Notes: generated by a model from the letters alone, not told the origin. Shown: positions 30,119 to 39,054, numbered from the stretch's first letter. The stretch is 64,000 nt of DNA from Jannaschia seohaensis (GCF_900116765.1 NZ_UETC01000002.1:496001-560000), one strand, 5' to 3'. Program-made: numbers and translations.

Positions 30119-30334
30119 TCAGTAGCTCCGGCGGCAGAAGCCCGCATCGTCGCAGAACACACCCGCCAGGCCCCCGATGATCGCGCCACGGTCCCCGTTG
30201 CCGTCGATGGCCCGCGCCGTGCCATAGCCGACAGCCGCGCCGACAAGGCCGCGCTCGACATCGCTGTCGATGAAGCCGGTATTGCAGCCCGCCAGCAGGG
30301 ACGTGGCGAGGGCGAGGGGAAGGAGGGTCTTCAT
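30119..30334 (-). CDS. Small glycine-rich lipoprotein
   Basis: Encodes 71 residues. The start at 30334 is preferred over an upstream in-frame ATG at 30361 because it gives a textbook lipoprotein signal MKTLLPLALATSLLAGC (lipidated Cys17) and has GGAG upstream. The mature part contains a glycine-zipper-like run (RGLVGAAVGYGTARAIDG, GAIIGGLAGV) seen in small outer-membrane-associated lipoproteins, and two more Cys near the C-terminus (FCDDAGFC). It is convergent with pgm and its function is unknown. Confidence 0.7.
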   Translation of the reverse strand: MKTLLPLALATSLLAGCNTGFIDSDVERGLVGAAVGYGTARAIDGNGDRGAIIGGLAGVFCDDAGFCRRSY

Positions 30335-30544
30335 GGATCTTATCTCCGTGACGGGATTCATATGTCGGACCGTGGCGCGGCGAAGGGGACGCTTTCACCC
30401 CGCCGCCACGCACTAAGAACAGGCCCATCCATGCCGCCGGTGGCCCCGGATATGCGATCACGGCAGGCCCGCCGCCGCGTGTTATCCGATGACGGAGCGC
30501 CGTCCCCCCGTGACACGGCCCCCGCGAGCGCCTAAGCCGACCCC

Positions 30545-31327
30545 ATGAAAATCGCGACCTTCAACGTGAACGGCATCAAGGCGCGCTATGGCGCCGTCTC
30601 CGACTGGCTGCGGGAGGACGCGCCCGACATCGCCGTTCTGCAAGAAATCAAATCGACGGACGAGGCCTTCCCCCGCGAGATCGCGGAGGAGGCGTGCTAT
30701 GAGCTGCACACCCACGGGCAGAAGGGCTTCAACGGCGTGGCCCTGCTGTCGAAGACGCCGCTGGAAGACGTGACGCGGGGCCTGCCCGGCGACGACGCGG
30801 ACGAACAGGCCCGCTATATCGAGGGCACGGCCATCGGCGCGGGCGGCGCGGTGCGCATCTGCGGCCTCTACCTGCCCAACGGGAACCCGGCGCCGGGACC
30901 GAAATACGACTACAAGCTTGCGTGGATGGCGCGGCTGGAGGCCCGCGCGCGGGAGCTGCTCGCCGCCGAAGAGCCTTTCCTGATGACCGGCGACTTCAAC
31001 GTCATCCCCGAAGATCGCGATGCCGCCCGCCCCGAAGCCTGGGCCAAGGACGCGCTCGGCCTGCCCGAGACCCGCAGAGCATGGCGCCGCCTCCTCAATC
31101 TCGGCCTGACCGACGCCTTCCGCGCCCGCGTCCAAGGGCCGGGCCATTACAGCTTCTGGGACTACCAGGCCGGCGCCTGGAGCCGAAACGACGGCATCCG
31201 GATCGACCATTTCCTGCTCTCGCCCGCCGTGGCCGACCGTATGACCGACTGCACCATCCAGACCGAGCTGCGCGGCCGCGAGAAGCCCTCGGACCACGTG
31301 CCTGTGTGGCTCACCCTGGACGCCTGA
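30545..31327 (+). CDS. xthA: Exodeoxyribonuclease III
   Basis: A 260-residue Mg-dependent AP endonuclease and 3'-5' exonuclease for base excision repair. It carries all family blocks: MKIATFNVNGIKAR at the N-terminus, VLQEIKSTD with the metal-binding Glu, GVALLSK, MTGDFNVIPEDRD with catalytic Asp and Asn, SFWDYQ, RIDHFLLSP and the final SDHVPVW with catalytic Asp-His. The length is normal. It stands as a single gene, followed by two repeat units. Confidence 0.95.
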   Translation: MKIATFNVNGIKARYGAVSDWLREDAPDIAVLQEIKSTDEAFPREIAEEACYELHTHGQKGFNGVALLSKTPLEDVTRGLPGDDADEQARYIEGTAIGAGGAVRICGLYLPNGNPAPGPKYDYKLAWMARLEARARELLAAEEPFLMTGDFNVIPEDRDAARPEAWAKDALGLPETRRAWRRLLNLGLTDAFRARVQGPGHYSFWDYQAGAWSRNDGIRIDHFLLSPAVADRMTDCTIQTELRGREKPSDHVPVWLTLDA

Positions 31328-31365
31328 CCTCCCAGCGGGATCGCCCGGCCGCGCCGTGCGCCTCC

Positions 31366-31440
31366 GGCGGGGATATTTGAACAGGGAAGAAGAGCGCGCG
31401 CCGCTGCTCCCATCACGGGTTCGCAAATACTCACGGCGGG
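31366..31440. repeat. Head-to-head GAGTATTT-family repeats
   Basis: The plus-strand copy 31366-31392 (GATATTTGAACAGGGAAGAAG with GGCGG before it) faces a minus-strand copy 31411-31440 (GAGTATTTGCGAACCCGTGATG, with CCCGCCGT before it when read on that strand). They are 18 bases apart, in the 263-base gap between xthA and the aldo/keto reductase gene, which holds no gene. Confidence 0.75.
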
Positions 31441-31590
31441 ACATCGGCCGCGGGCGCGGCGCGGCTGAGGGGCGCATCGGCCCGGGATCGGGGGTCCGGG
31501 GGGCGTCCCCCGGACCCTCCTTCCGCGCCAGACTTTACCTCCGGCGCGCATCCCCTACTCTCCGCCCATCACCGCAAGAAGAGGCACGCG

Positions 31591-32610
31591 ATGCGCACCG
31601 TCCCCCTGGGTCCGAACGACACCATCTCCGAGATCATGCTCGGCACCATGACTTTCGGCACCCAGACCTCGGAGGCGGACAGCCACAGGCAGATGGACAT
31701 GGCGGCCGAGGCGGGCGTGACCTGGCTCGACACTGCCGAGATGTATCCGGTCAACCCGGTCACCAAGGAGACCCTCGGCCGCACCGAAGAGATCGTGGGC
31801 AACTGGCTCGCCAAAGGGAATGCCGGGCGGCTGCGGGTGGCGACCAAGCATCTCGGGCCCGGTGACTATTCCGGAGAGATCACCGCCGAGACGATCCCCG
31901 CCGCCATCGAGGCCAGCCTGAAGCGCCTGCAATCCGAGACCATCGACCTCTACCAGCTGCACTGGCCCAATCGCGGCTCCTACCATTTCCGTAAGAACTG
32001 GACCTACCGGCCCGAGGGGGACCGGGCGGCCATCCTGCAGAACCTCGCCGATTGCACGGCCGCGCTAGAGCGGGAGGTGGCGCGCGGCACGATCCGGTCC
32101 TTCGGCCTGTCGAACGAGACGACCTGGGGGCTGGCGCAGTGGCTTCGGCTGGCGGGGGACGGGTCCGCACGACCGGTGTCCGTGCAGAACGAATACTCGC
32201 TGCTCTGCCGCTTCGCGGACACGGATCTGGCGGAACTGATGTATCACGACCAGATCACGATGCTCGCCTTCTCGCCGCTGGCGACGGGGCTTCTCACGGG
32301 CAAGTATCAGGGCGGAGCGATCCCCGAGGGCTCGCGCCGGTCGATCAGCCCCGGGCTCAGCGGGCGCTGGTCGGACCGGGTGGATGCGACCGTCGCGGCC
32401 TATCTGGAGCTCGCGCGGACCCATGGGGTCGATCCCGTCCATATGGCGCTGGCCTGGTTGCAGAGCCGGCCCTTCGCCTGCTCCGCCATCATCGGGGCAA
32501 CGACCGTGTCGCAGCTGGACCATGCGCTGAAGGGCGCGGGCCTTGTGCTGTCGGAGGAACTGGTCGCCGCGGTCGACGAGGTCCATCGGACCTATCCGGC
32601 GCCCTATTGA
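31591..32610 (+). CDS. Aldo/keto reductase
   Basis: A 339-residue cytosolic NADP(H)-dependent oxidoreductase with a TIM barrel. The catalytic tetrad is visible: Asp and Tyr in WLDTAEMYP (about 49-57), Lys in RVATKH and His in LYQLHWPN. The segment TKETLGRTEEIVGNWL and the C-terminal SAIIGATTVSQLDHAL are those of the Tas/potassium-channel-beta-like branch. The physiological substrate is unknown. It is a single gene, followed by a GAGTATTT repeat unit after 20 bases. Confidence 0.9.
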   Translation: MRTVPLGPNDTISEIMLGTMTFGTQTSEADSHRQMDMAAEAGVTWLDTAEMYPVNPVTKETLGRTEEIVGNWLAKGNAGRLRVATKHLGPGDYSGEITAETIPAAIEASLKRLQSETIDLYQLHWPNRGSYHFRKNWTYRPEGDRAAILQNLADCTAALEREVARGTIRSFGLSNETTWGLAQWLRLAGDGSARPVSVQNEYSLLCRFADTDLAELMYHDQITMLAFSPLATGLLTGKYQGGAIPEGSRRSISPGLSGRWSDRVDATVAAYLELARTHGVDPVHMALAWLQSRPFACSAIIGATTVSQLDHALKGAGLVLSEELVAAVDEVHRTYPAPY

Positions 32611-32630
32611 GGGGGCGGTGCCGGCCGCGG

Positions 32631-32664
32631 GCGGCGCGCCCTGAGTATTTTTGGCCAGAAGAAG
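32631..32664 (+). repeat. GAGTATTT-family repeat, downstream of a gene
   Basis: The unit GAGTATTTTTGGCCAGAAG (from 32643) is preceded by a GC-rich GCGGCGCGCC. It starts 20 bases after the aldo/keto reductase stop, in the gap to the convergent CIA30 gene. Confidence 0.8.
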
Positions 32665-32701
32665 CAGGGGGACGCAGGCGCTTTTGGGCTGCGACCTTCC
32701 A

Positions 32702-33238
32702 TCAGCGCCAGAGACGCACGGCCCCCACGGCGATATCCGCTCTGAACTCCCGCCCGATGGCGAGGACGCCGATGCGGCGGAGTTCGGCCGGGTCGAAGGG
32801 CGCGGAGGTGCGATGCGCGGCGAAGCTGTCCCAGGAGGCGCGGAGCGTCCCCCAGGCCGAGGGGGCTTCGAAAGACAGGCGGTAGGACTGCCAGGGCCGG
32901 GTGAGGGCCGTGGTGCGCAGCCGCAGGTCATAGATCTCGCCATTGCCGATCACGTCGATCTCGATCCCGGACCAGGCGGCGGCGTCGACGCCCTCCGGCA
33001 GATCGGCGGCGATCTGGATGAAGCCGCCATTGTTCGCGGTCGAGACCTCGCCCGTCAGACGCGCGGCTTCGGTTCCGGACAGACGCGCCCGCGTGAGGCG
33101 GCCGGTCGAGACGCCCCCCATCACCGTGTCGGCGACATAGCCCCAGTGGAGAGCGAGCGACGCGCTTGTCTCCGCGGCGGGAAGGCTGCTGGCCAGCCCG
33201 CTGGCGGCGGCGGAGGCGAGAAGGGTGCGGCGGGTCAT
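32702..33238 (-). CDS. CIA30-domain protein, exported
   Basis: Encodes 178 residues. The start at 33238 is chosen because it gives an export signal (MTRRTLLASAAASGLASSLPAA, with a twin Arg) and not a 49-residue low-complexity extension. The mature part is a single CIA30-type galactose-binding-like domain: LHWGYVADTVMGGVSTG, then GEVSTANNGGFIQI, GIEIDVIGNGEIYDLRL and SYRLSFEAP. Bacterial members have no settled role; the name comes from a mitochondrial complex I assembly factor. It lies downstream of hdaA on the same strand. Confidence 0.75.
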   Translation of the reverse strand: MTRRTLLASAAASGLASSLPAAETSASLALHWGYVADTVMGGVSTGRLTRARLSGTEAARLTGEVSTANNGGFIQIAADLPEGVDAAAWSGIEIDVIGNGEIYDLRLRTTALTRPWQSYRLSFEAPSAWGTLRASWDSFAAHRTSAPFDPAELRRIGVLAIGREFRADIAVGAVRLWR

Positions 33239-33287
33239 GGCGGGCACTCCGGTCCTGGCCGGGACGTAGCGTGGGGCGGGCCGGATT

Positions 33288-33962
33288 CTACGGCGCGTCG
33301 ATCTCCAGGAGCCTGCGGGCGAGCGGCACGTCGACGGCCCGGCCCTGGGCCAGCGCCTCCCGGTCGAGGCGGTCGACGAGGGCATGGGCGGCGGCGAAGC
33401 TGCGCTCCATCCGCGGCAGCAGATACTGCACCAGGGCGGGGCGCGGCGCGATCTGACGATCCGCGAAGAGCTTTAGCAGCACGGCTTGCAGCAGCGCTTC
33501 GTCCGGCTCGCCCAGGCGGGCGGGGGTGAGCGAGGCAAGGCGCGAGGCAAGGTCCGGCAGCCGCACGCCCCAGTCGGACGGCGCGCGGCGCCCCGTGAGC
33601 AGCAGGCTCTGCCCGGCCGCGCCTAGCGTGTTCCAGAGGTGGAAAAGCGCGCGCTCCCGCTCAAGCGTGAGGCCGCGATCGGCGTCCTCGACCGCGACGG
33701 GGCCCTCGGCCAGGGCGGGGATATCGTCTTCGGCCAAATCGGCGGCGGCCACGACCCGCGCGCCCGTCCTCCCGGCCCAGGCGGCGGCGAGATGCGACTT
33801 CCCCGCCCCCTCCGGCCCAACGAGGGCGAGGCGCCGGTCGGGCCAGTCGGGCCAACGGTCGAACAGTGCCAGCGCCGTCTCGTTGACGGGGGAGGACATG
33901 AAATCCGCCCGGCTGCGCTGATTCAGGCGCGGCAGGTCGATGATGGTCTGGCGCGGAGTCAC
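33288..33962 (-). CDS. hdaA: DnaA regulatory inactivator HdaA-like ATPase
   Basis: A 224-residue AAA+ protein homologous to the DnaA ATPase domain but lacking the DNA-binding domain, as expected for Hda/HdaA, which with the sliding clamp promotes ATP hydrolysis by DnaA after initiation. An N-terminal RQTIIDLP is a plausible degenerate clamp-binding motif. Walker A is GPEGAGKSH (49-57), Walker B is the VAVEDADR region (89-96), and the arginine-rich sensor region is LASRLASLTPARL. Its ATG overlaps the AI-2E family permease stop (ATGA), so the pair is co-translated. The Walker B is weak, as in many HdaA proteins. Confidence 0.85.
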   Translation of the reverse strand: MTPRQTIIDLPRLNQRSRADFMSSPVNETALALFDRWPDWPDRRLALVGPEGAGKSHLAAAWAGRTGARVVAAADLAEDDIPALAEGPVAVEDADRGLTLERERALFHLWNTLGAAGQSLLLTGRRAPSDWGVRLPDLASRLASLTPARLGEPDEALLQAVLLKLFADRQIAPRPALVQYLLPRMERSFAAAHALVDRLDREALAQGRAVDVPLARRLLEIDAP

Positions 33963-35077
33963 TCGGCAGCGTCCCTCGGGTCGGAGCGCGGATCCGTCAG
34001 GGTCGGTGGCGGTGCCTCCGCCTCGGGGTGGCGGCCGCGATAGAGCAGGCTTGCCTTATATTCCCCCACGAGGAAGCGTGTCACCACGCCCAGCGCCGCC
34101 GACACCGGCACCGCGACCAGCATGCCGACGAAGCCATAGATCGCCCCGAAGGCCGACAGCGCCAAGAGCAGCCAGACCGGGTGCAGGCCAACGCTCTCGC
34201 CCACCAGCTTGGGCGTCAGGATATTGCCCTCCAGGAACTGCCCGGACACGAAGATGGCGGCGACCAGCCCGATGGACGTCCACTCCCCCCAGAATTGGAA
34301 CAGCGCGAGGCCGATGGCCAGCGCCCCGCCGACCAGCGCGCCAACATAGGGGATGAAGGTGATGAGTCCGGCCACCGCCCCCACCACGAGACCGAATTGC
34401 AGCCCCACCGTCATCAGCGCGACGGAATAGAACGTCCCCAGAATGAGGCAGACCGTCCCCTGCCCGCGCACGAAGGAGGCGAGGGTCGCATCCACCTCGC
34501 GCGCGAGACGGCGGATGGTATCGACATGGTCGCGGGGCAGCAGGTCGTCGATGCGGGCGACCATGTTGTCCCAGTCGAGCAGCAGGTAGAAGGCGACGAC
34601 CGGGACAACAACGATGAAGACCAGCGCGTTGACCACGCCGAAGACGCCGGCGACCAATTGCTGCGCCAACTCGCCGCCGCGGGCGCGCAGCAATTCGCCC
34701 AGATCCGACAGGCCGGTGCGCACGAGGCTGCCGTCTTCGACCAGCGACGGAAAACGCATCGTGAGCCATTCCCGCAGCGCCTCGAAATAGGTCGGCGCGG
34801 CCCGAACGAGGGAGGTCGCCTGATGAATCAAGGTCGGGATGACGAAGGCGATCACCAACAGAAGGCCGAGGACGGCGACGAGGGTGATCAACGCCGTCGC
34901 AGCCACCCGCGGCAGGCCCAAGCGCTGCAGCCGGTCCGCGATTGGGTCCAGCATATAGGCGATGGCGCCCCCCACGACGAAGGGCAGCAGAATCGGCCCC
35001 AGGAACCAGAGGATCGCGAGAAAGGCCGCCGCGGCCGCCCCCCAATATGTCACCTGTTGCCGCACCGGCAGCGCCAT
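33959..35077 (-). CDS. AI-2E family transporter (PerM-like)
   Basis: A 372-residue inner-membrane protein with the two N-terminal helix pairs, a long central soluble segment (about 110-190) and four to five C-terminal helices of the AI-2E transporter/UPF0118 family. Family blocks are LPFVVGGAIAYMLDPIADRLQRLGLPR near the start and FIPYVGALVGGALAIGLAL plus GNILTPKLVGESVGLHPVW later. The transported compound is unknown for most members. It is directly upstream of and coupled to hdaA, a pairing I recall from other alphaproteobacteria. Confidence 0.88.
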   Translation of the reverse strand: MALPVRQQVTYWGAAAAAFLAILWFLGPILLPFVVGGAIAYMLDPIADRLQRLGLPRVAATALITLVAVLGLLLVIAFVIPTLIHQATSLVRAAPTYFEALREWLTMRFPSLVEDGSLVRTGLSDLGELLRARGGELAQQLVAGVFGVVNALVFIVVVPVVAFYLLLDWDNMVARIDDLLPRDHVDTIRRLAREVDATLASFVRGQGTVCLILGTFYSVALMTVGLQFGLVVGAVAGLITFIPYVGALVGGALAIGLALFQFWGEWTSIGLVAAIFVSGQFLEGNILTPKLVGESVGLHPVWLLLALSAFGAIYGFVGMLVAVPVSAALGVVTRFLVGEYKASLLYRGRHPEAEAPPPTLTDPRSDPRDAAE

Positions 35078-35152
35078 GACCGTCCCCTTATGAAATGCCC
35101 CTCTCAGATGGCCGCGCGCGGCGATCCATGCAAGGGCGAGGCCCGCATGGCG

Positions 35153-35605
35153 TCAGGCCAAGCGCGCTTTCACCATCGGGCCGGCCTTGCCGAAATCCAT
35201 CTGGCCCGGATGGCGGCTTTTCAGCACCCCCATGACGCGGCCCATGTCGCGCAGGCTGGTCGCCCCGGTCTCCGAGATCGCCCCGTCGATCGCGGCCTCG
35301 ACCTGTTCCTCGGACAGTTGGCGTGGCAGGAACTCCTCGATGACCTTGATCTCGTCCTGCTCCTGCTGGGCCAGTTCCAGACGGCCCGCCTCTTCGTAGG
35401 CGCGGGCGCTTTCGTGGCGTTGCTTGACCATCTTGGCGAGGATGGCGGTGATCTCCGGGTCGCCCACGGTCTTGTTCTGTGTCCGCAGGGCGATGTCCTG
35501 GTCCTTGATCGCGGCGTTGATCAGCCGCAGCGTGCCCAGCCGGACCGCGTCCTTCTCGCGCATCGCAGCCTTCAGCCCGGCGGTCAGCTTGTCGCGCAAT
35601 TCCAT
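35153..35605 (-). CDS. GatB/YqeY domain protein
   Basis: A 150-residue helical cytosolic protein of the YqeY family, related to the C-terminal tRNA-binding tail of GatB but free-standing. The start MELRDKLTAGLKAAMREKD and the central EITAILAKMVKQRHESA and FLPRQLSEEQVEAAI blocks are diagnostic. The exact function is unknown; a role in tRNA-dependent amidation is only inferred from homology. The start at 35605 is preceded by GGGAAAGGACGAGCC on the minus strand; a longer frame upstream is a shadow over carA. It is divergent from carA. Confidence 0.88.
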   Translation of the reverse strand: MELRDKLTAGLKAAMREKDAVRLGTLRLINAAIKDQDIALRTQNKTVGDPEITAILAKMVKQRHESARAYEEAGRLELAQQEQDEIKVIEEFLPRQLSEEQVEAAIDGAISETGATSLRDMGRVMGVLKSRHPGQMDFGKAGPMVKARLA

Positions 35606-35681
35606 GGCTCGTCCTTTCCCAGGGAGGCGAACCGCCGCATTACCCGGTCCGGGCGCGGCCCGCAACGCCCCGCGCGCCGGC

Positions 35682-35710
35682 TTGACGCCCCGGGCCCGCG
35701 CTCCTACACG
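35682..35710 (+). promoter_or_regulatory. Putative housekeeping promoter of carA
   Basis: A -35 element TTGACG (35682-35687) and a -10 element TACACG (35705-35710) are separated by 17 bases and lie 43 bases before the carA start. The spacing is ideal and both boxes match at several consensus positions. Confidence 0.5.
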
Positions 35711-35752
35711 CGGATGCGTTTGCCCGCCCCCCTTCGACCCAGGACATGCCCC

Positions 35753-36898
35753 ATGGCCCAGACCCCGACCGCCTGCCTCGCCCTCGCCGACGGAACGATC
35801 TTCATGGGCCGAGGCTTCGGCGCAACGGGGACCGCGGTGGCGGAGCTGTGCTTCAACACCGCGATGACCGGCTATCAGGAGATCATGACCGACCCCTCCT
35901 ATGCAGGGCAGGTCGTGACCTTCACCTTCCCGCATATCGGCAATACCGGCATCACGCCCGAAGATGACGAGACCTCCGACCCGGTCGCCGCGGGCATGGT
36001 GGTGAAGTGGGACCCGACCGAGCCGTCGAATTGGCGCGCCACCCGCGACCTGGAGAGCTGGCTGGCCGCGCGGGGCCGGATCGGGATGGGCGGGGTCGAT
36101 ACCCGCCGCCTGACCCGCGCCATCCGGCAGCAGGGCGCCCCGCATGTGGCCCTGTGCCATGATCCCGAAGGCAAGTTCGACATCGAGGATCTCGTCGCCC
36201 GGGCCCGCGCCTTCCGCGGGCTGGAGGGGATGGATCTGGCGAAAGAGGTCACCACCGCGCAATCCTACCGCTGGGACGAGACGAAATGGTCCTGGCCCGA
36301 TGGCTATGGCCGGCAAACGGCACCGAAATACAAGGTCGTCGCCATCGACTACGGCGCCAAGCGCAACATCCTGCGCTCGCTGGCCCATGTCGGCTGCGAC
36401 GTGACGGTGCTGCCGGCCACGGCCACCGCGCAGGAGATCAAGGCGCTGAACCCCGACGGGCTGTTTCTGTCGAACGGGCCGGGCGACCCGGCGGCGACGG
36501 GGGAATATGCCGTGCCCGCCATCAGGGAGATGGTCGAAACCGGCCTACCCGTCTTCGGCATCTGCCTCGGCCATCAGATGCTGGCCATGGCACTGGGCGC
36601 GCGGACGGTGAAGATGAACCACGGCCATCACGGCGCCAACCATCCCGTGCAGCGGCGCAGCGACGGCAAGGTCGAGATCACCTCGATGAACCACGGCTTC
36701 ACTGTCGACGCCCAGACCCTGCCGGCGGGGGTGGAAGAGACCCATGTCTCGCTCTTCGACGGGTCGAATTGCGGCATCCGCCTCTCCGGCCGGCCGGTCT
36801 TTTCGGTGCAATACCACCCGGAGGCGAGCCCGGGCCCCCATGACAGCGCCTATCTTTTCGACGATTTCGCCGCCGCGATGGAAGCTGCGCGCGGCTGA
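35753..36898 (+). CDS. carA: Carbamoyl-phosphate synthase small subunit
   Basis: A 381-residue glutamine amidotransferase subunit that supplies ammonia to CarB for arginine and pyrimidine synthesis. The N-terminal half has ALADGTIFMGRGFGATG and FNTAMTGYQEIMTDPSY. The class I amidotransferase domain has nucleophile Cys271 in GICLGHQ and the His355/Glu357 pair in QYHPEAS. The start at 35753 matches the usual N-terminus; the open frame upstream is a shadow. carB is not adjacent in the window, a split arrangement that is common in alphaproteobacteria. Confidence 0.96.
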   Translation: MAQTPTACLALADGTIFMGRGFGATGTAVAELCFNTAMTGYQEIMTDPSYAGQVVTFTFPHIGNTGITPEDDETSDPVAAGMVVKWDPTEPSNWRATRDLESWLAARGRIGMGGVDTRRLTRAIRQQGAPHVALCHDPEGKFDIEDLVARARAFRGLEGMDLAKEVTTAQSYRWDETKWSWPDGYGRQTAPKYKVVAIDYGAKRNILRSLAHVGCDVTVLPATATAQEIKALNPDGLFLSNGPGDPAATGEYAVPAIREMVETGLPVFGICLGHQMLAMALGARTVKMNHGHHGANHPVQRRSDGKVEITSMNHGFTVDAQTLPAGVEETHVSLFDGSNCGIRLSGRPVFSVQYHPEASPGPHDSAYLFDDFAAAMEAARG

Positions 36899-36917
36899 CG
36901 CCGGTTTCGGCGGGGTG

Positions 36918-36932
36918 TTAACCCTAACTTAA
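36918..36932. promoter_or_regulatory. CtrA-type box TTAA-N7-TTAA
   Basis: TTAA at 36918-36921 and TTAA at 36929-36932 are seven bases apart, as TTAACCCTAACTTAAC. This matches the full CtrA consensus known from Caulobacter and Rhodobacterales. It lies 43 bases before the glycosyltransferase start and 20 bases after the carA stop. Confidence 0.65.
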
Positions 36933-36975
36933 CGACAACAGGGCCAGTGTAGGACGTCACTATTGCAGGGCGTCC

Positions 36976-39054
36976 ATGTCCCCGCCGTTCCCCCCTCACG
37001 GCTACGCCCCGCGTGAGCCCTCCGGCGGTGCGCCCGGATCCCCCGGTCCGGCTGCATCGCCCAAGGTGATTCCCTTCCCCGGGCAGTCCCGGCGGCCCTT
37101 CCTTCCCCGTCGGCTCACGCTGGCGACGCCGCCCGACCGCGCGGCCGAGCCACACCCCAGCCCGGCGGAGCGGCCGACGCTGAGCGCGACGCTGTCCCGC
37201 AAGGGGGCGATCTCGGAGATCGCTCTGGCGCGGGCACGCCTCGCGCTCAGCGACACGAGCGTCGACCTCGCGGACCATCTCCTGCGGACGGGCCAAGTCG
37301 ATGAGGCGGCGCTGACCGAAGCGCGCGGGGCCCGGTTTCGCATGGGCCGGGCCGGGCCGGTCCCACGCGACCAGCCGGGACTCGACGCCTGGGCCAAGCG
37401 CCTGCCCCTCTCTCTCGTGCTGGAGCACCGCGCCCTGCCCTGGGCGCGGGTCGGGGGGCGCAGCCTGATCGGCGTCACCCGCCCCGATCGCCTCGACGCG
37501 CTGGAGGCGGCCTTGCCCGAGAGCTTCGGCAGCAAGCTCTTCGCCATCATTCCCGACAGCGCCTTCGACGCGCGCCTGGGCGAGCTGCATGGCGACTCCC
37601 TGGCCCGCGCGGCCGAATGCCGTGTGGCCCGTGCCGATAGCTGCCGCGCGCTCACCGCGCGGGCGGGCGCCACATCGCTGACGGTCGCTCTCATGCTGAT
37701 TTTGCTGCTCGCCGTCCTGAATCCGGCGGCGGCGCTCCGCTGGGCGGTGGTCGCCGGGGTTCTGGTGCTGCTCGGCAATGCTGCGCTGCGGATTGCCGCC
37801 TATGCGACGCTCTGGCGCGACCAGCGCGGCGGCGGTGCCTTCCGGTCGATCCGCCCGGCCCGCGCCCCGCCGCGCAGCTTGCCGACCGTCTCGGTGCTCA
37901 TTCCGCTCAACGACGAACCCGAGATCGCACCGGCGCTGACCGCCCGCCTGTCGCGGATCGACTACCCCCGGGACCGGCTGGACGTGATCCTCGTGGTCGA
38001 GGCGGGAGACCGGCCCACGCGCGACGCCCTCGCCGCGACCGCCCTGCCCCCCTGGATGCGGGTGATCGCCGTGCCCGAGGGCCAGCCACGCACCAAGCCC
38101 CGCGCGCTCAACTACGCGCTGCCTTTCGTCCGGGGCAGTATCGTCGGCGTCTGGGATGCCGAGGACGCGCCCGCGCCGGATCAGCTGCGCCGCGTCGCCG
38201 CCCGCTTTCGCACAGCCCCGCCCGAGGTCGCCTGCCTGCAAGGCCTGCTCGACTACTACAATCCGACGCGCAACTGGCTGGCCCGCTGCTTCACCATCGA
38301 ATACGCCAACTGGTTCCGCTTCCTCTTGCCCGGCATCGCGCGGCTGGGGCTGGTCATCCCCCTGGGCGGCACGACGCTCTTCTTCCGCCGCTCCGCGCTG
38401 GAGCGGATCGGCGCCTGGGACGCCCATAACGTCACCGAGGATGCCGATCTGGGCATCCGCCTGGCGCGGCGCGGCTTTCGCACCGAGATCCTCGACACCA
38501 CCACCCTGGAGGAGGCGAATGCCGACCTGCTGGGCTGGGTGCGCCAACGCTCCCGCTGGATGAAGGGCTACATTCTGACCTGGGCGGTCCATGCGCGCCA
38601 CCCGGTGGCGCTCTGGCGCGATCTGGGGCCGCGGCGCTGGCTGGGCTTTCACCTGCTCTTCGTCGGGTCGATCCTGAACGCGCTGCTGATGCCGGTGATG
38701 TGGTCGACGCTGGTGATGGCCTTCGGCCTCTGGCACCCGATCCAGGACTGGCTGCCGGGGCACAGCGCCTGGCCGCTCTGGCTGTTCTACGTCACGGTCA
38801 CGCTGCTGAATATGGGGCTGGCCATGGTCGGTTGCGCGGCGCCGCATCACCGGCATCTGCGCCGCTGGGTTCCGGCGATGGAGTTCTACTTCCCGCTGGC
38901 GACGGTGGCCGTGTGGCGGGCGCTCTTTGGCATCCTCCTGCGCCCCTTCCACTGGGACAAGACCCCTCATGGCGCGTTCGGCGGGCGCGAGGCCATGCAG
39001 GAGATCGAGGCGCTCCATAACGGCCTCGCCGCGCGCCTGGACCGGCCCCCCTGA
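36976..39054 (+). CDS. Membrane glycosyltransferase, family 2, with N-terminal extension
   Basis: A 692-residue protein. Residues 1-75 are Pro-rich and probably disordered. About 75-200 form a soluble domain resembling the N-terminal (MshEN-like) domain of type II secretion ATPases. Two helices follow (about 230-275), then a cellulose-synthase-like GT-2 domain with WDAEDAP (393-399), TEDAD (487-491) and QRSRW (524-528), and four or so C-terminal helices. The full D, DxD, D, QxxRW set indicates a processive or membrane-embedded sugar transferase. The product is unknown; a surface polysaccharide is plausible. A CtrA box upstream suggests cell-cycle or lifestyle control. Confidence 0.82.
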   Translation: MSPPFPPHGYAPREPSGGAPGSPGPAASPKVIPFPGQSRRPFLPRRLTLATPPDRAAEPHPSPAERPTLSATLSRKGAISEIALARARLALSDTSVDLADHLLRTGQVDEAALTEARGARFRMGRAGPVPRDQPGLDAWAKRLPLSLVLEHRALPWARVGGRSLIGVTRPDRLDALEAALPESFGSKLFAIIPDSAFDARLGELHGDSLARAAECRVARADSCRALTARAGATSLTVALMLILLLAVLNPAAALRWAVVAGVLVLLGNAALRIAAYATLWRDQRGGGAFRSIRPARAPPRSLPTVSVLIPLNDEPEIAPALTARLSRIDYPRDRLDVILVVEAGDRPTRDALAATALPPWMRVIAVPEGQPRTKPRALNYALPFVRGSIVGVWDAEDAPAPDQLRRVAARFRTAPPEVACLQGLLDYYNPTRNWLARCFTIEYANWFRFLLPGIARLGLVIPLGGTTLFFRRSALERIGAWDAHNVTEDADLGIRLARRGFRTEILDTTTLEEANADLLGWVRQRSRWMKGYILTWAVHARHPVALWRDLGPRRWLGFHLLFVGSILNALLMPVMWSTLVMAFGLWHPIQDWLPGHSAWPLWLFYVTVTLLNMGLAMVGCAAPHHRHLRRWVPAMEFYFPLATVAVWRALFGILLRPFHWDKTPHGAFGGREAMQEIEALHNGLAARLDRPP

